Assembly: GCF_013114835.1 (NCBI RefSeq)
Contig: NZ_JAAVLW010000003.1
Location: 310,001-374,000 of the forward strand
Direction of reading: 5' to 3'
DNA: 64,000 nucleotides
Source of the DNA: Bradyrhizobium archetypum
Lineage (GTDB): Bacteria; Pseudomonadota; Alphaproteobacteria; Rhizobiales; Xanthobacteraceae
Part shown: piece by piece, positions 8,611 to 17,124 of the stretch
How the letters are laid out: every line of letters starts with the position of its first letter
How positions within the stretch are numbered: the stretch's first letter is position 1
Notes under the pieces: model-generated
Told to the model about the DNA's origin: nothing
Databases searched by the model: none
What the model saw: the letters and a program-made list of their open reading frames with translations, nothing else
Translations under genes and position numbers: made by a program

Positions 8611-9506
8611 CACTTGTGGATCAGCGTGCCGGTGCCCTGATTGGTGAACAATTCGAGCAGCACCGCGTGCCGCATCTTGCCATCGATGATGACGACGCCC
8701 TGCACGCCCTGTTCGAGGGCATAGATGCAGGTCTCGACCTTCGGGATCATGCCGCCGGAAATCGTGCCGTCGGCGATCAGCTTGCGCGCGTCCTTCACCG
8801 ACAATTCCGGAATCAGCTTCTTCGATTTGTCGAGCACGCCGGGAACGTCGGTCAACAGCAGCAGCCGCTTGGCCTTGAGCGCACCGGCCACCGCGCCGGC
8901 AAAGGTGTCGGCGTTGACGTTGAGCGTGTGGCCGTCATGCGAGGTCGCGAGCGGCGCCAGCACCGGGATCAGCTCATAGCCGATCAGCTGGTTCAACAGC
9001 GTGAGATCGACCTTGTCGGGATCGCCGACGAAACCGAGATCGATCGCCTTCTCGATGTTCGAATCCGGATCGACCATGGTGCGCGAGGTCTTGGTCGCCT
9101 TTACCATGTTGCCGTCCTTGCCGGACAGGCCGACGGCCTTGCCGCCGGCTTCATTGATGTAGCCGACCAGTTGCTTGTTCACCGAGCCTGCCAGCACCAT
9201 CTCGACGATTTCGATGGTGGCGGCATCGGTGATGCGAAGCCCGGCGGCGAATTCCGACTGGATACCGAGGCGCTTGAGCATGGTCGCGATCTGCGGGCCG
9301 CCGCCATGCACGACCACCGGATTGATCGCGGTCTGCTCCAGAAGAACGATGTCGCGCGCGAACGCCTTGGCGGTGTCCTCAGCGCCCATGGCGTGGCCGC
9401 CATATTTAATGACGATGGTTTCGTCGTCATATTGCTGCATATGCGGCAGCGCTTCCGACAGGATGCGGGCCTGATCGAGCGGGCTGATATTCTGCGCTGA
9501 GGTCAT
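8610..9506 (-). CDS. argB: acetylglutamate kinase
   Basis: A 298-residue amino-acid kinase phosphorylating N-acetylglutamate, the second step of arginine synthesis. Visible blocks: [13 protein letters not shown] near the N-terminus (Lys for phosphate binding), [12 protein letters not shown], and [11 protein letters not shown] near the C-terminus. The N-terminal helix [17 protein letters not shown] is typical of arginine-sensitive ArgB, consistent with feedback inhibition. Start taken at [14 protein letters not shown]; an ATG six codons upstream is possible. The gene overlaps the downstream DUF1036 gene by four bases. Confidence 0.95.
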   Translation of the reverse strand: MTSAQNISPLDQARILSEALPHMQQYDDETIVIKYGGHAMGAEDTAKAFARDIVLLEQTAINPVVVHGGGPQIATMLKRLGIQSEFAAGLRITDAATIEIVEMVLAGSVNKQLVGYINEAGGKAVGLSGKDGNMVKATKTSRTMVDPDSNIEKAIDLGFVGDPDKVDLTLLNQLIGYELIPVLAPLATSHDGHTLNVNADTFAGAVAGALKAKRLLLLTDVPGVLDKSKKLIPELSVKDARKLIADGTISGGMIPKVETCIYALEQGVQGVVIIDGKMRHAVLLELFTNQGTGTLIHK

Positions 9507-9600
9507 GAAGCGGGGTCTCGCCATTTCTCGGATGTCGGGCCGGGTTCTATCCGATTGGCGGGCAGGGCGCAAAGTGGCAGTCGGAGGCGCGTGCCCCGGG

Positions 9601-9981
9601 CTACGGAATTTGCCCCCGCTTCGGCCACGCTGCCGCGACTGCCAGCGCGAGCCAGCTTGCGATCAATAGCGTTCCGCCGGTCGGCGCGGCCATCGGAAAC
9701 AGCGCATGCCCCGCGTAGTGCCGCAGCGTCACGTCGCCGGCAAACAAGGATGCCGCAATCACGAAGCCGAAAGCGGCAACGATGCCGATTTTCGCATGAA
9801 CGATGCCGCGCTCGGCCAATGCGACGGCCCCCAATGCAGCGCAGGCGTGAAACAGCAGCATCGACGAGGCCGAGACCAGCCGTGATGCGTCGGCACCGTG
9901 CGCGGACGCGGCCGCCAGCATGACGCCATCGGCACCCATGATGGCGGCGAGCACGATCAGAATGCGGCCGGCGCGGTTCAT
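9601..9981 (-). CDS. DUF423 family membrane protein
   Basis: A 126-residue protein of four predicted membrane helices (about 5-27, 39-56, 64-84, 95-118), the YgdD/DUF423 fold. It contains the family pattern ASAHG...[12 protein letters not shown] and a [20 protein letters not shown] segment near the C-terminus. Its ATG overlaps the engB stop (ATGA), so it is the next gene in the yidC-engB operon. Function unknown in the family. Confidence 0.82.
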   Translation of the reverse strand: MNRAGRILIVLAAIMGADGVMLAAASAHGADASRLVSASSMLLFHACAALGAVALAERGIVHAKIGIVAAFGFVIAASLFAGDVTLRHYAGHALFPMAAPTGGTLLIASWLALAVAAAWPKRGQIP

Positions 9982-10631
9982 TGTCCGCGCTCGCCGAGCA
10001 GGCGCACCATCGCAGCGCGCAATTCCGGCATGCCGGCTCCGGTGCGCGAGGAGGTCACCAAGACGTCCGGAAACGCCGCCGGATGCTTGGCGAGGGCGGC
10101 GGTGGTGTCGGCGATATTGTTCTGCAGCTCAGCGGCCTTAACCTGGTCCGCCTTCGTCAGCACCACCTGGTAGCTCACGGCGGACTTATCCAGCGTCTTC
10201 AGCACGTCCTGGTCGACATCCTTGATGCCGTGGCGCGCGTCGATCAGCACATAGACCCGTGCCAGCGTGGCGCGTCCCAGCAGGAATTGATGGATCAGCT
10301 TGGTCCAGGAGGCGACCTTGGTTTTCGGCGCCGAGGCGTAGCCATAGCCGGGCATGTCGACCAGCCGCAGTCCGGCCTTGTCAGGCCCTTCGAAGAAAAT
10401 CAGTTCCTGGGTGCGGCCCGGCGTATGCGAGGTGCGCGCCAGCGCGTTGCGGCCGGTGAGTGCATTGATCAGGCTCGATTTGCCGACGTTGGAGCGGCCG
10501 GCAAACGCCACTTCCATGCCCGCCATCGGCGGCAGCGTTTCGATCGAGGGCGACGCCCAGACGAACTTCCATTCGCCGGCAAAGAGCTTTCGTCCCTGTT
10601 CGATCAGCTTCGCATCGATATCGGCTGTCAT
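9978..10631 (-). CDS. engB: ribosome biogenesis GTPase EngB (YihA/YsxC)
   Basis: A 217-residue GTPase needed for large-subunit assembly. G1 is GRSNVGKS, G3 DMPGYG and G4 TKAD; the switch segment RTSHTPGRTQELIFFE is family-typical. A longer in-frame start gives MDCFVATLLAMT, which is only translated palindromic repeat, so the start MTADIDAKLIEQ is preferred. It follows yidC with a repeat in the gap and is coupled to the DUF423 gene. Confidence 0.95.
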   Translation of the reverse strand: MTADIDAKLIEQGRKLFAGEWKFVWASPSIETLPPMAGMEVAFAGRSNVGKSSLINALTGRNALARTSHTPGRTQELIFFEGPDKAGLRLVDMPGYGYASAPKTKVASWTKLIHQFLLGRATLARVYVLIDARHGIKDVDQDVLKTLDKSAVSYQVVLTKADQVKAAELQNNIADTTAALAKHPAAFPDVLVTSSRTGAGMPELRAAMVRLLGERGQ

Positions 10632-10653
10632 GGGAAGTTTCTCGTCTCCCGCC

Positions 10654-10737
10654 GTCATTGCGAGGAGCGTAGCGACGAAGCAATCCATCTATCCCCGTGC
10701 AGAGGCATCGATTGCTTCGCATCGCTCGCAATGACGG
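10654..10737. repeat. palindromic repeat (gtcattgcgaggagcg type)
   Basis: gtcattgcgaggagcgtagc, then gaagcaatccat, a spacer, and the inverse atgcttcgcatcgctcgcaatgac-like end form a long inverted repeat between yidC and engB. A related copy is at 61990-62108. Confidence 0.8.
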
Positions 10738-10760
10738 AGCCCATTGCGAGGGCGCGACGA

Positions 10761-12635
10761 TCACGTCTTCTCGACTGGCTTGCCCATGCCAAAGCTCGCC
10801 TTGAGATTATCGAACAGCTCCACTTTCACGCCGTTCTTGCGCATGATGTAGCTCTGCTGGACTACCGAGAGCAGGTTGTTCCAGGCCCAGTAGATCACGA
10901 GGCCGGCCGGGAAGCCCGCGAGCATGAAGGTGAAGATCAGCGGCATCCAGTCGAAGATCATCTTCTGGGTCGGATCCGGCGGCGTCGGGTTCAGCTTCAT
11001 CTGGATCCACATCGTGATGCCCATGATGATCGGCCAGACGCCGAGCGCGAGATAGGTGCCAAGCACCGGCAGGTGCGTCGGATCGAACGGCAACAGCCCG
11101 AACAGGTTGAAGATCGTGGTCGGATCCGGCGCCGAGAGATCCTTGATCCAGCCGTAGAACGGCGCGTGGCGCATTTCGATGGTGACGAACAGCACCTTGT
11201 AGAGCGAGAAGAACACCGGGATCTGCAGCGCCACCGGAAGACAGCCCGCGATCGGGTTGATCTTCTCCTTGCGGTAGATCTCCATCATTTCCTGCTGCTG
11301 CTTCTGCCGGTCGTCGGGATAACGCTCCTTGAGTGCCTGCAGTTGCGGCTGCACCGACTTCATCTTCGCCATTGAAGCGTAGGACTTGTTGGCGAGCGGG
11401 TAGAACGCGAGCTTCACCAGCACGGTCACCAGCAGGATCGAGAGGCCGAAATTGCCGAACAAATGGAAGAAATAGTCGAGCGCCAGGAACATCGGCTTGG
11501 TGATGAAATAGAACCAGCCCCAATCGATCAACAGGTCGAAGTGGTTGAGCCCGAGCTGCTTGTTGTAGCCGCCATGGCCGGCAAGCGGGAAGTTGATGCC
11601 GACGACGCCGGCTTCCTTGGCCCCCGCAAACAGCCGTGCATTGGCGCTGCCGGTACCGCCGATCGCGATGGTCTGCGGATCCTGCAGGTAGTCGGCTTGA
11701 TAGCGAACCTTGGGACCCGGCTCTTCGGCGAGGAAGCGGGCCTTGAGGCGTGCCGAGGTGTCGGGCAACAGCGCAGCCGCCCAATATTTGTCGGTTATGC
11801 CGAGCCAGCCGTTCGTCACGTTGAACTCGAATCCCCGCCCGCCATTGCCGAGAACCGGCGCCTCGGCGACGGCCTTGTAGCCGTGCTCCTGCAGGCCCTT
11901 CTCGCCGAGATAGCCGATCAGGCCTTCATGCAGGATGTAGTAGCCCGAGACCTCAGGCGTGCCGTGGCGGGAGATCAGGGCGAAGGGGTAGAGCGTGACC
12001 GGTGCGTTGCTGACGTTGGTGACGTCATCCTTGATGGTGAAGAGATAGCGGTCGTCGATCGCGATGGTGCGGCGGAAGGTGAGGCCTTCGCCATTGTCCC
12101 ATTTCAGCGTCACCGGCTTCTCCGGCGTCAGGCTCCCGGAGCCTTCCTGCTGCCACACCGTCTCACGGTCGGGAAGCTTCGCGCTCGAACCGGAGGCGGC
12201 GACCCAGCCGAACTCGGCGTAATAGGGATGCGCCGTGCCCGAAGGCGAGAACAGCACGATCGCGGGCGATTTCGGATCGACGGTGTCGCGGAACTTCTCG
12301 AGCGACAGGTCATCGACGCGGCCGCCCTTCAGCGAGATGCTGCCGGAAAGCCGCGGCGTCTCGATCTTGATGCGGGGCGAGGCCGCAATCGCGGCGGCGC
12401 GGCTGACCACCGGCTGCGCCGGCTGGCCGGCGGGCGCGACCGCTGAGGGCGTCGCGCCCGGTTGCGGGGTGGTGGCGCCGGGCGCTGCAGGCGGCGCCGA
12501 CTTGTTGAGTTCGGCCTGGGTCTGACTCTGCGCGCGTTGCCGCTCCATCTGCGGCATGTTGTAGAAATATTGCCAGGCGATCAGGACGAGGCCGGACAGA
12601 ATGACGGCGAGGATGGTGTTGCGGTTGTCGGTCAT
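10761..12635 (-). CDS. yidC: membrane protein insertase YidC
   Basis: A 624-residue inner-membrane insertase working with SecYEG and alone. TM1 is at about 8-27 (TILAVILSGLVLIAWQYFYN), followed by a Pro/Ala-rich linker (about 45-80), the large periplasmic beta-sandwich domain (about 90-370), and the conserved five-helix core with KPMFLALDYFFHLFGNFGLS, the cytosolic KLAFYPLANKSYASMAKMK loop and NPIAGCLPVALQIPVFFSLY. It follows rnpA by 20 bases in the conserved rpmH-rnpA-yidC order. Confidence 0.97.
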   Translation of the reverse strand: MTDNRNTILAVILSGLVLIAWQYFYNMPQMERQRAQSQTQAELNKSAPPAAPGATTPQPGATPSAVAPAGQPAQPVVSRAAAIAASPRIKIETPRLSGSISLKGGRVDDLSLEKFRDTVDPKSPAIVLFSPSGTAHPYYAEFGWVAASGSSAKLPDRETVWQQEGSGSLTPEKPVTLKWDNGEGLTFRRTIAIDDRYLFTIKDDVTNVSNAPVTLYPFALISRHGTPEVSGYYILHEGLIGYLGEKGLQEHGYKAVAEAPVLGNGGRGFEFNVTNGWLGITDKYWAAALLPDTSARLKARFLAEEPGPKVRYQADYLQDPQTIAIGGTGSANARLFAGAKEAGVVGINFPLAGHGGYNKQLGLNHFDLLIDWGWFYFITKPMFLALDYFFHLFGNFGLSILLVTVLVKLAFYPLANKSYASMAKMKSVQPQLQALKERYPDDRQKQQQEMMEIYRKEKINPIAGCLPVALQIPVFFSLYKVLFVTIEMRHAPFYGWIKDLSAPDPTTIFNLFGLLPFDPTHLPVLGTYLALGVWPIIMGITMWIQMKLNPTPPDPTQKMIFDWMPLIFTFMLAGFPAGLVIYWAWNNLLSVVQQSYIMRKNGVKVELFDNLKASFGMGKPVEKT

Positions 12636-12655
12636 CGTTTTTGAGGTCTCGCCAT

Positions 12656-13105
12656 TCAATTCGGGTTTCGGGCTCGTTCGGTTCTGACTGACGTCGGAAC
12701 CGAGGCCCTCAGTTTTCGTCTTGACGCGTTTTCTTCACGCGAACCGGAAGCCACTTCGCTCGAAAACGCTTTGCCCGTCGACTGCCGGTCGAGGCGATGC
12801 AGCGCCGAGCGGAGATCGTCGAGCATGGTTGCGAAGTCGCGGGTGAGCGCGGCCCGGCGGCCTACCAGCACATAATCATGGTGCGGTCGCATGGATATGA
12901 CGTCCAGCCGCTTCACCAGCTCGCGAAGCCTGCGCCGGATGCGATTGCGCTCGGTGGCGGTACCGTTCTTCTTGGTAACGGTAAAACCGATCCGGATCGG
13001 GCCGTCATCGTCGCGGGCCCGGCCCTGTACGACAAAGGCAGCGCTGTTGGCCCGCGTGCCATTGGCAACGGCGAGAAAATCCGCCCGCTGCCTCAGCCGA
13101 TCCAT
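12656..13105 (-). CDS. rnpA: ribonuclease P protein component
   Basis: A 149-residue basic protein subunit of RNase P, which matures tRNA 5' ends. The RNR signature region is TERNRIRRRLRELVKRL (about 51-67), preceded by FTVTKKNGTATERN. About 35 residues of C-terminal extension, rich in Ser/Arg, go beyond the usual 110-120 residues; alphaproteobacterial copies often carry such tails. It lies 27 bases downstream of rpmH. Confidence 0.94.
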   Translation of the reverse strand: MDRLRQRADFLAVANGTRANSAAFVVQGRARDDDGPIRIGFTVTKKNGTATERNRIRRRLRELVKRLDVISMRPHHDYVLVGRRAALTRDFATMLDDLRSALHRLDRQSTGKAFSSEVASGSREENASRRKLRASVPTSVRTERARNPN

Positions 13106-13132
13106 GAATGAAATCTCCGGAAAGGATCCGGC

Positions 13133-13267
13133 TCAGGCGCTCAGACGCTTGCGGCCGCGCGCACGGCGCGCAGCGAGGACCTTGCGGCCACCGGCTGTGG
13201 CGAGACGGGCGCGGAAGCCGTGACGGCGCTTGCGCACCAGTTTGCTGGGTTGATAAGTCCGCTTCAC
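13133..13267 (-). CDS. rpmH: 50S ribosomal protein L34
   Basis: A 44-residue, very basic protein, [20 protein letters not shown] onward, identical in layout to bacterial L34. The start is GTG at 13265-13267; a longer upstream reading has no L34 character. It leads the rpmH-rnpA-yidC-engB operon and has a long leader with a terminator-like hairpin and a good sigma70-type promoter (see separate entries). Confidence 0.97.
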   Translation of the reverse strand: MKRTYQPSKLVRKRRHGFRARLATAGGRKVLAARRARGRKRLSA

Positions 13268-13338
13268 GGGTAGTTCTCCGCTGACCGGGCAATTTGCCTG
13301 TTGGATTGAGATCACGTCCGATGATGCGGGCCGGCCCG

Positions 13339-13360
13339 AAAAGGGGCCGTTTACGGCCCC
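13339..13360 (-). terminator. intrinsic-terminator-like hairpin in the rpmH leader (attenuator candidate)
   Basis: On the minus strand a perfect 7-bp stem, GGGGCCG and CGGCCCC with a TAAA loop, is directly followed by TTTT. It lies about 75 bases upstream of the rpmH start and about 45 bases after the predicted transcription start, so it is inside the leader rather than at a gene end. A competing hairpin (CGGCCC/GGGCCG, loop CTTTTC, bases 13332-13349) uses the same 3' arm, the layout of an attenuator. The T run is short. Confidence 0.5.
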
Positions 13361-13410
13361 AAATGAGCCGCCCCCGGGTGAAACCGGGCCATCGCGGACA
13401 ATTGGCGCGG

Positions 13411-13439
13411 CTTATACGGGAGCGACCTGTTTTCGTCAA
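13411..13439 (-). promoter_or_regulatory. sigma70-type promoter of the rpmH operon
   Basis: On the minus strand TTGACG (13439-13434) and TATAAG (13416-13411) are separated by exactly 17 bases. Transcription would begin near 13404, giving a leader of about 137 bases before the rpmH GTG. Confidence 0.6.
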
Positions 13440-13690
13440 TGTCAGGGGTTGCCGCAGGACGCGTTCTTTGAAACGTCGCAATTGGGGCGAATATATCTGT
13501 TTTCGCGGGGTTTTCGGGGGCGAGACGGCGGTGTGCCCGGACTACCGGAACCGCATGACATTAGCGATCGGTAATTTGACCCGTCGGCGGCGCGACCGCA
13601 TCCTCGGAATCACGGTACGACCGACCATATAGGCTGGGCGCGGTGACTCCGGCGGGCTCCAGAACCTGAAGATATCAAGGTAAGATATTC

Positions 13691-15169
13691 GTGTCAGCGA
13701 CCGATGACCAGCCGATTCCTCCACTGCCGCGGCCGGCGGGCTCGCGTCGGCTCGGCCTGTCCGGCAAGCTTTTGCTGCTGACCATCCCGCTCGTGATGAT
13801 CGCGCTCTTGATGACTTACGTGCCGTCGATCGCAAATTTCTGGACCAACCGGCTGAACGACCGCCTGGCGGCGGCCAACACCGCTGCCCTGGTGTTGGAT
13901 GCGGCCCCGTTGGGCATGGTCCCGGATTCGCTCGCGCGGCAGATTCTGACCAGCGTCGGCGCGCGCGCGGTTGCCATCAAGATGGGGCAGCAGCGCCGGC
14001 TGCTCGCCAGCGCCGACCTGCCCGCGGCGATCGACCGCGATATCGACCTGCGGACCCTGACAGTGTGGTCCGCGATCGTCGAATCCTTTGAGACCATGCT
14101 GGACACCGGCAACCAGACCCTCCGCGTGGTGGGACCGGCGCCCGGCGGCGCGCAGTTCATCGAGATCGTGATCGATGAAAAGCCGTTGCGCCTGGCGATG
14201 TACCGGTTCTCCCGCAACCTGCTGCTGGTCTCGCTGGGGATCGCGATGCTCGCCGCGGGGCTGGTCTACCTCGCGCTCCATTATCTGTTCGTCCGCCCGA
14301 TGCGGCGGCTGACCGCGAATCTCGTCGGCTTCCACGAAAACCCGGAAAGCGCAGCGCGCATCATCGTGCCGAGCCAGCGCGGCGACGAGATCGGCGTCGC
14401 CGAACGCGAATTGTCCGACATGCAGCGCGATCTCGTCTCGATGCTTTCGCAGAAGAGCCGGCTCGCCGCGCTCGGCCTTGCGGTATCGAAGATCAACCAC
14501 GATCTGCGCAACCTCCTGGCGTCCTCGCAATTGCTGTCGGACCAACTCGCCAGCGTGCCGGATCCCAGGGTGCAGCGCTTTGCGCCGAAACTGATGCGCT
14601 CGCTGGAGCGCGCCATCGATTTCTGCCAGTCGACGCTGTCTTACGGCCGCGCCCAGGAAGCCGCCCCGGACCGCCGCATGATCCAGGTCGAGCCCGTCGT
14701 GACCGAGGTCCGCGAATCCGCCGGCCTCGCCGCTGACGCCTCGATCACCTGGATCAGCGCAATCGAGCGCGGCCTCTCGATCGACGCCGATCCGGACCAG
14801 CTCTTCCGCGTGCTGCTCAACCTGGTGCGCAACGCGGTGCAGGCACTGGATAGCCGCCCCAAGGGCGATGGCTCTCCGCTGCAGATCCGCATCACCGGCC
14901 GCCGCGAGGGCTCGGTCGCCATCATCGAGGTTTCCGACACCGGTCCCGGCGTGCCGGCGAAGGCGCGCGAGCATTTGTTCGAGGCGTTCCAGACCTCCGG
15001 CCGCCCCGGTGGCAGCGGGCTGGGGCTGGCGATCGCTGCCGAACTGGTGCGTGCCCATGGCGGCGATATCCACCTGGTCGAAGGCACCATCGGCGCCACC
15101 TTCCGGATCTCGATTCCCGACCGCCCGGTGGAACTGCAGAGCGTCCGCAACGAGCGAGCGCGGGCGTAA
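13691..15169 (+). CDS. sensor histidine kinase (HAMP, orphan)
   Basis: A 492-residue inner-membrane kinase. TM1 is at about 24-48 and TM2 at about 178-202, enclosing a periplasmic sensor domain; a HAMP linker follows (about 200-255). The H-box is unusual, LAVSKINHDLRNLLASSQLL, with the phospho-accepting His near 274. The ATPase domain has the N-box NLVRNAVQALDS, G1 DTGPGVP and G2 GSGLGLAIAAELVRAHGG. It starts at GTG. No response regulator is adjacent, so the partner and signal are unknown. The 423-base gap upstream holds the rpmH promoter and leader on the other strand. Confidence 0.88.
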   Translation: MSATDDQPIPPLPRPAGSRRLGLSGKLLLLTIPLVMIALLMTYVPSIANFWTNRLNDRLAAANTAALVLDAAPLGMVPDSLARQILTSVGARAVAIKMGQQRRLLASADLPAAIDRDIDLRTLTVWSAIVESFETMLDTGNQTLRVVGPAPGGAQFIEIVIDEKPLRLAMYRFSRNLLLVSLGIAMLAAGLVYLALHYLFVRPMRRLTANLVGFHENPESAARIIVPSQRGDEIGVAERELSDMQRDLVSMLSQKSRLAALGLAVSKINHDLRNLLASSQLLSDQLASVPDPRVQRFAPKLMRSLERAIDFCQSTLSYGRAQEAAPDRRMIQVEPVVTEVRESAGLAADASITWISAIERGLSIDADPDQLFRVLLNLVRNAVQALDSRPKGDGSPLQIRITGRREGSVAIIEVSDTGPGVPAKAREHLFEAFQTSGRPGGSGLGLAIAAELVRAHGGDIHLVEGTIGATFRISIPDRPVELQSVRNERARA

Positions 15170-15185
15170 GCGCTTGTTCCTCCAC

Positions 15186-15225
15186 GTCATTCCGGGGCGA
15201 TGCGAAGCATCGAACCCGGAATCCA
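15186..15225. repeat. short palindrome after the histidine kinase
   Basis: gtcattccggggcgatgcg pairs with the following cgaacccggaatcc, with inner arms gatgc/gcatc. It is one hairpin unit of the common cattccggggc family, at the end of the kinase gene. Confidence 0.6.
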
Positions 15226-15403
15226 GAAGTGAGGTGCGAGACTGCTCAAGGCGCGCATTTACCACCGCTTTATTCGCCTCCTGACCGCCTTTCCGGACCT
15301 TGCAAAGCGAAGCCGGAGCGGGTAGCTAGAGCGCTCTTTCGCGACCGTCCGAACCTTTATCGGGCGCATCCGGGCCCCTGAAGCCCAATGTCAAAGCGAA
15401 AAC

Positions 15404-15480
15404 GCGCCCGTAGCTCAGCTGGATAGAGCACCAGACTACGAATCTGGGGGTCAGAGGTTCGAATCCTTTCGGGCGCGCCA
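15404..15480 (+). tRNA. tRNA-Arg (anticodon ACG)
   Basis: A 77-base cloverleaf: acceptor GCGCCCG pairs with CGGGCGC, D-arm TAGCTCAGCTGGATAGAGC, anticodon stem-loop CAGACTACGAATCTG with ACG at the centre, T-arm with GGTTCGAATCC, and an encoded CCA end. ACG (inosine-modified) reads CGU/CGC/CGA. The gene borders a run of accessory genes and a recombinase remnant, suggesting that its 3' end has served as an integration site. Confidence 0.97.
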
Positions 15481-15536
15481 TTCTCGGTACAAAGCTGCGA
15501 ACGCCAGCAGCCGCCGCCCTGCAGCGGCGCGCGCCG

Positions 15537-15693
15537 AGAGTGATGGCTGGCCAACACGTTCAAGCGCCGCGACTGCGCATTCGGCGTCCGCGTGCGCTTG
15601 GTCGCGGACCGCGGACAATTCCGCCATCCGATCCTTGAGCGAAGAATCGGCCGCGTTGATGACGCCGTTCGCCTGAATTTTGCAAGGCGGCAC
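15537..15693 (-). pseudogene. C-terminal remnant of a serine site-specific recombinase
   Basis: The frame gives ANGVINAADSSLKDRMAELS followed by AVRDQAHADAECAVAALERVG, the coiled-coil segment found near the C-terminus of large rhizobial serine recombinases (patterns such as LKDR.AELKA.RDQA.ADAERA). The catalytic resolvase domain and the rest are missing and there is no family-like start. It lies 57 bases from the tRNA-Arg end. Family assignment is from memory of the pattern. Confidence 0.5.
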
Positions 15694-15701
15694 TACAGCC
15701 G

Positions 15702-16070
15702 TTATGTTTTCGAAGTCATGACTTTCTGAACGATCTTCCAGGTTCCGTTAATCTTTAAGCATGACAACATGTCCGTGAAGTAGCGCGGCGGGATTTGCAA
15801 TTTCAGCTTCACAAGCGCGAGTTCTTCTTCAACGTCGATTGATATGATCTGATCGTGGCGCTCCAAGCCCTGTTGTTTAGGGGCTGTCATGTTGCGCACG
15901 GCCGCTAACCACATCGCAATCGGCGTCACGCTCACGTTGCCGTTGTCGCCGACCTTCGTCACGGAACTCGCGGGATCAAATATAGACGCGAATTTGTCAG
16001 CATCCATTTCATAGGCCGCGTCGAAATAGGTCTGCGCTAGAGAGCGCAAGGCGCGAACATCGATATCCAT
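15702..16070 (-). CDS. NTF2-like (SnoaL/lumazine-binding-like) protein
   Basis: A 122-residue single-domain protein of the NTF2-like fold: an N-terminal helix LAQTYFDAAYEMDADKFASI, a middle with SVTPIAMWLAAVRN, and late strands with ALVKLKLQIPPRYFTDMLSC and TWKIVQKVM. Such proteins are small ligand-binding or isomerase-like domains; no catalytic set can be assigned. A GGGGGA ribosome-binding site lies six bases before the ATG. It is divergent from the LysR gene at 16243, the likely regulator of this pair. Confidence 0.7.
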   Translation of the reverse strand: MDIDVRALRSLAQTYFDAAYEMDADKFASIFDPASSVTKVGDNGNVSVTPIAMWLAAVRNMTAPKQQGLERHDQIISIDVEEELALVKLKLQIPPRYFTDMLSCLKINGTWKIVQKVMTSKT

Positions 16071-16220
16071 TAGTCGTCCCCCAAAGTGCTGTTAACCGCA
16101 CCGATTCAACCTCGGGCATCTATGCCGAGCGTCAAACTGGCCGAACATGCAGGGCCTCGTTTGTTGGCAAATCCTAGGGCACAGTGGCTTATGAGCCTAG
16201 ACACGTTGCGTAGGATGGGG

Positions 16221-16239
16221 TTATGAGCCAGATTCATAA
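16221..16239. promoter_or_regulatory. LysR-type operator candidate
   Basis: TTATGA-N7-TCATAA, a perfect 6-bp dyad with the T-N11-A core, ends three bases before the LysR start codon. The half TTATGAGCC is repeated directly 32 bases upstream (16189-16197). The position fits autorepression and control of the divergent NTF2-like gene. Confidence 0.45.
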
Positions 16240-16242
16240 ATC

Positions 16243-17124
16243 ATGAGAAACGAACTGAACGAACTCGCTTCGTTTGCAATCGTCGCTAGTGAACGAAGCT
16301 TTACACGAGCTGCGGCGAAGCTAGGTGTATCTCAGTCCGCCCTGAGCCACACGATTCGGCGACTTGAGCAACGACTTGAGTTGCAGCTTCTTGCTCGGAC
16401 AACGAAGAGCGTCGCGCCAACCGCTGCAGGAGCAGCTCTTTTGAGGGACTTGTCTCCGGCACTCGAGCAAATTGCGCGTGCCCTCGACAACGCTCGAAGC
16501 GTTCGGCACCGGCCAGCGGGGCGCCTTCGAATTGCAATGTCACGGTCGGCTGCTGTGATGGTTTTGTTGCCGCGGCTCACGGCATTCGCTGAGGCCTACC
16601 CTGACATTGTTCTCGACGTTGTTACCGTCACTGGCCCGGTAGACCTCGTCGCGGGCGAGTTCGATGCTGGTATTCAACTCGGCGAGTACATTCAAAAGGA
16701 CATGATCGCGGTGCGGGTCACGCAGGAGCTGCGATTGGCGGTGGTCGGATCGCCCGGCTATTTTGCATCACGAAGCCTTCCTCGGAAGCCGAAGGATCTA
16801 AATGACCATCGATGCATAGGCCTGCATCTTCCGGGCGGTCCGTATCGGTGGGAGTTCGAGCGAGGACGAAAGGCGGTGACGATCAGCGTGAACGGCCCGC
16901 TCATAGTCGACGATACCAACCTAGTGATTCAGGCGGCACTCGCTGGCGTCGGCCTGGGACTCGCATACGAAGAGCAGGTCGCAGAGCATGTTGCGAAGCA
17001 CCGCCTTATCCGCGTACTGGAGGACTGGACGCCGCCATTTCCCGGCTTCTTCATGTACTACCCCAGTCGTCGGCATCAGCCTGCTGCGCTGTCTGCCCTG
17101 GTGAACGCGCTGCGACTCTCTTAA
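16243..17124 (+). CDS. LysR-family transcriptional regulator
   Basis: A 293-residue regulator. The N-terminal winged helix-turn-helix is SFTRAAAKLGVSQSALSHTI (about 20-39) followed by RRLEQRLELQLLARTTKSVAPTAAG; the effector domain (about 90-290) has the periplasmic-binding-protein-like fold. The sequence is of the group near DsdC/AaeR-like regulators with RWEFERGRKAVTISVNGPL. It diverges from the NTF2-like gene. Base composition looks less GC-rich than the core genes, suggesting transfer. Confidence 0.88.
   Translation: MRNELNELASFAIVASERSFTRAAAKLGVSQSALSHTIRRLEQRLELQLLARTTKSVAPTAAGAALLRDLSPALEQIARALDNARSVRHRPAGRLRIAMSRSAAVMVLLPRLTAFAEAYPDIVLDVVTVTGPVDLVAGEFDAGIQLGEYIQKDMIAVRVTQELRLAVVGSPGYFASRSLPRKPKDLNDHRCIGLHLPGGPYRWEFERGRKAVTISVNGPLIVDDTNLVIQAALAGVGLGLAYEEQVAEHVAKHRLIRVLEDWTPPFPGFFMYYPSRRHQPAALSALVNALRLS

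Noticed and set aside
10632..10688. Upstream start for EngB giving MDCFVATLLAMT
   Set aside because: These residues are translated palindromic repeat, not EngB sequence.
9981..11375. Long plus-strand open frame of 464 codons
   Set aside because: It is antisense to engB and yidC, both with intact family motifs; the product is His/Arg/Gln-rich shadow sequence.
13694..15265. Minus-strand open frame of 523 codons
   Set aside because: Antisense to the sensor histidine kinase; long open shadow frames are expected in high-GC coding DNA.
15357..15563. Open reading frame containing PERIRTSDPQIRSLVLYPAE on the minus strand
   Set aside because: It is the antisense translation of tRNA-Arg, a well-known false gene product.
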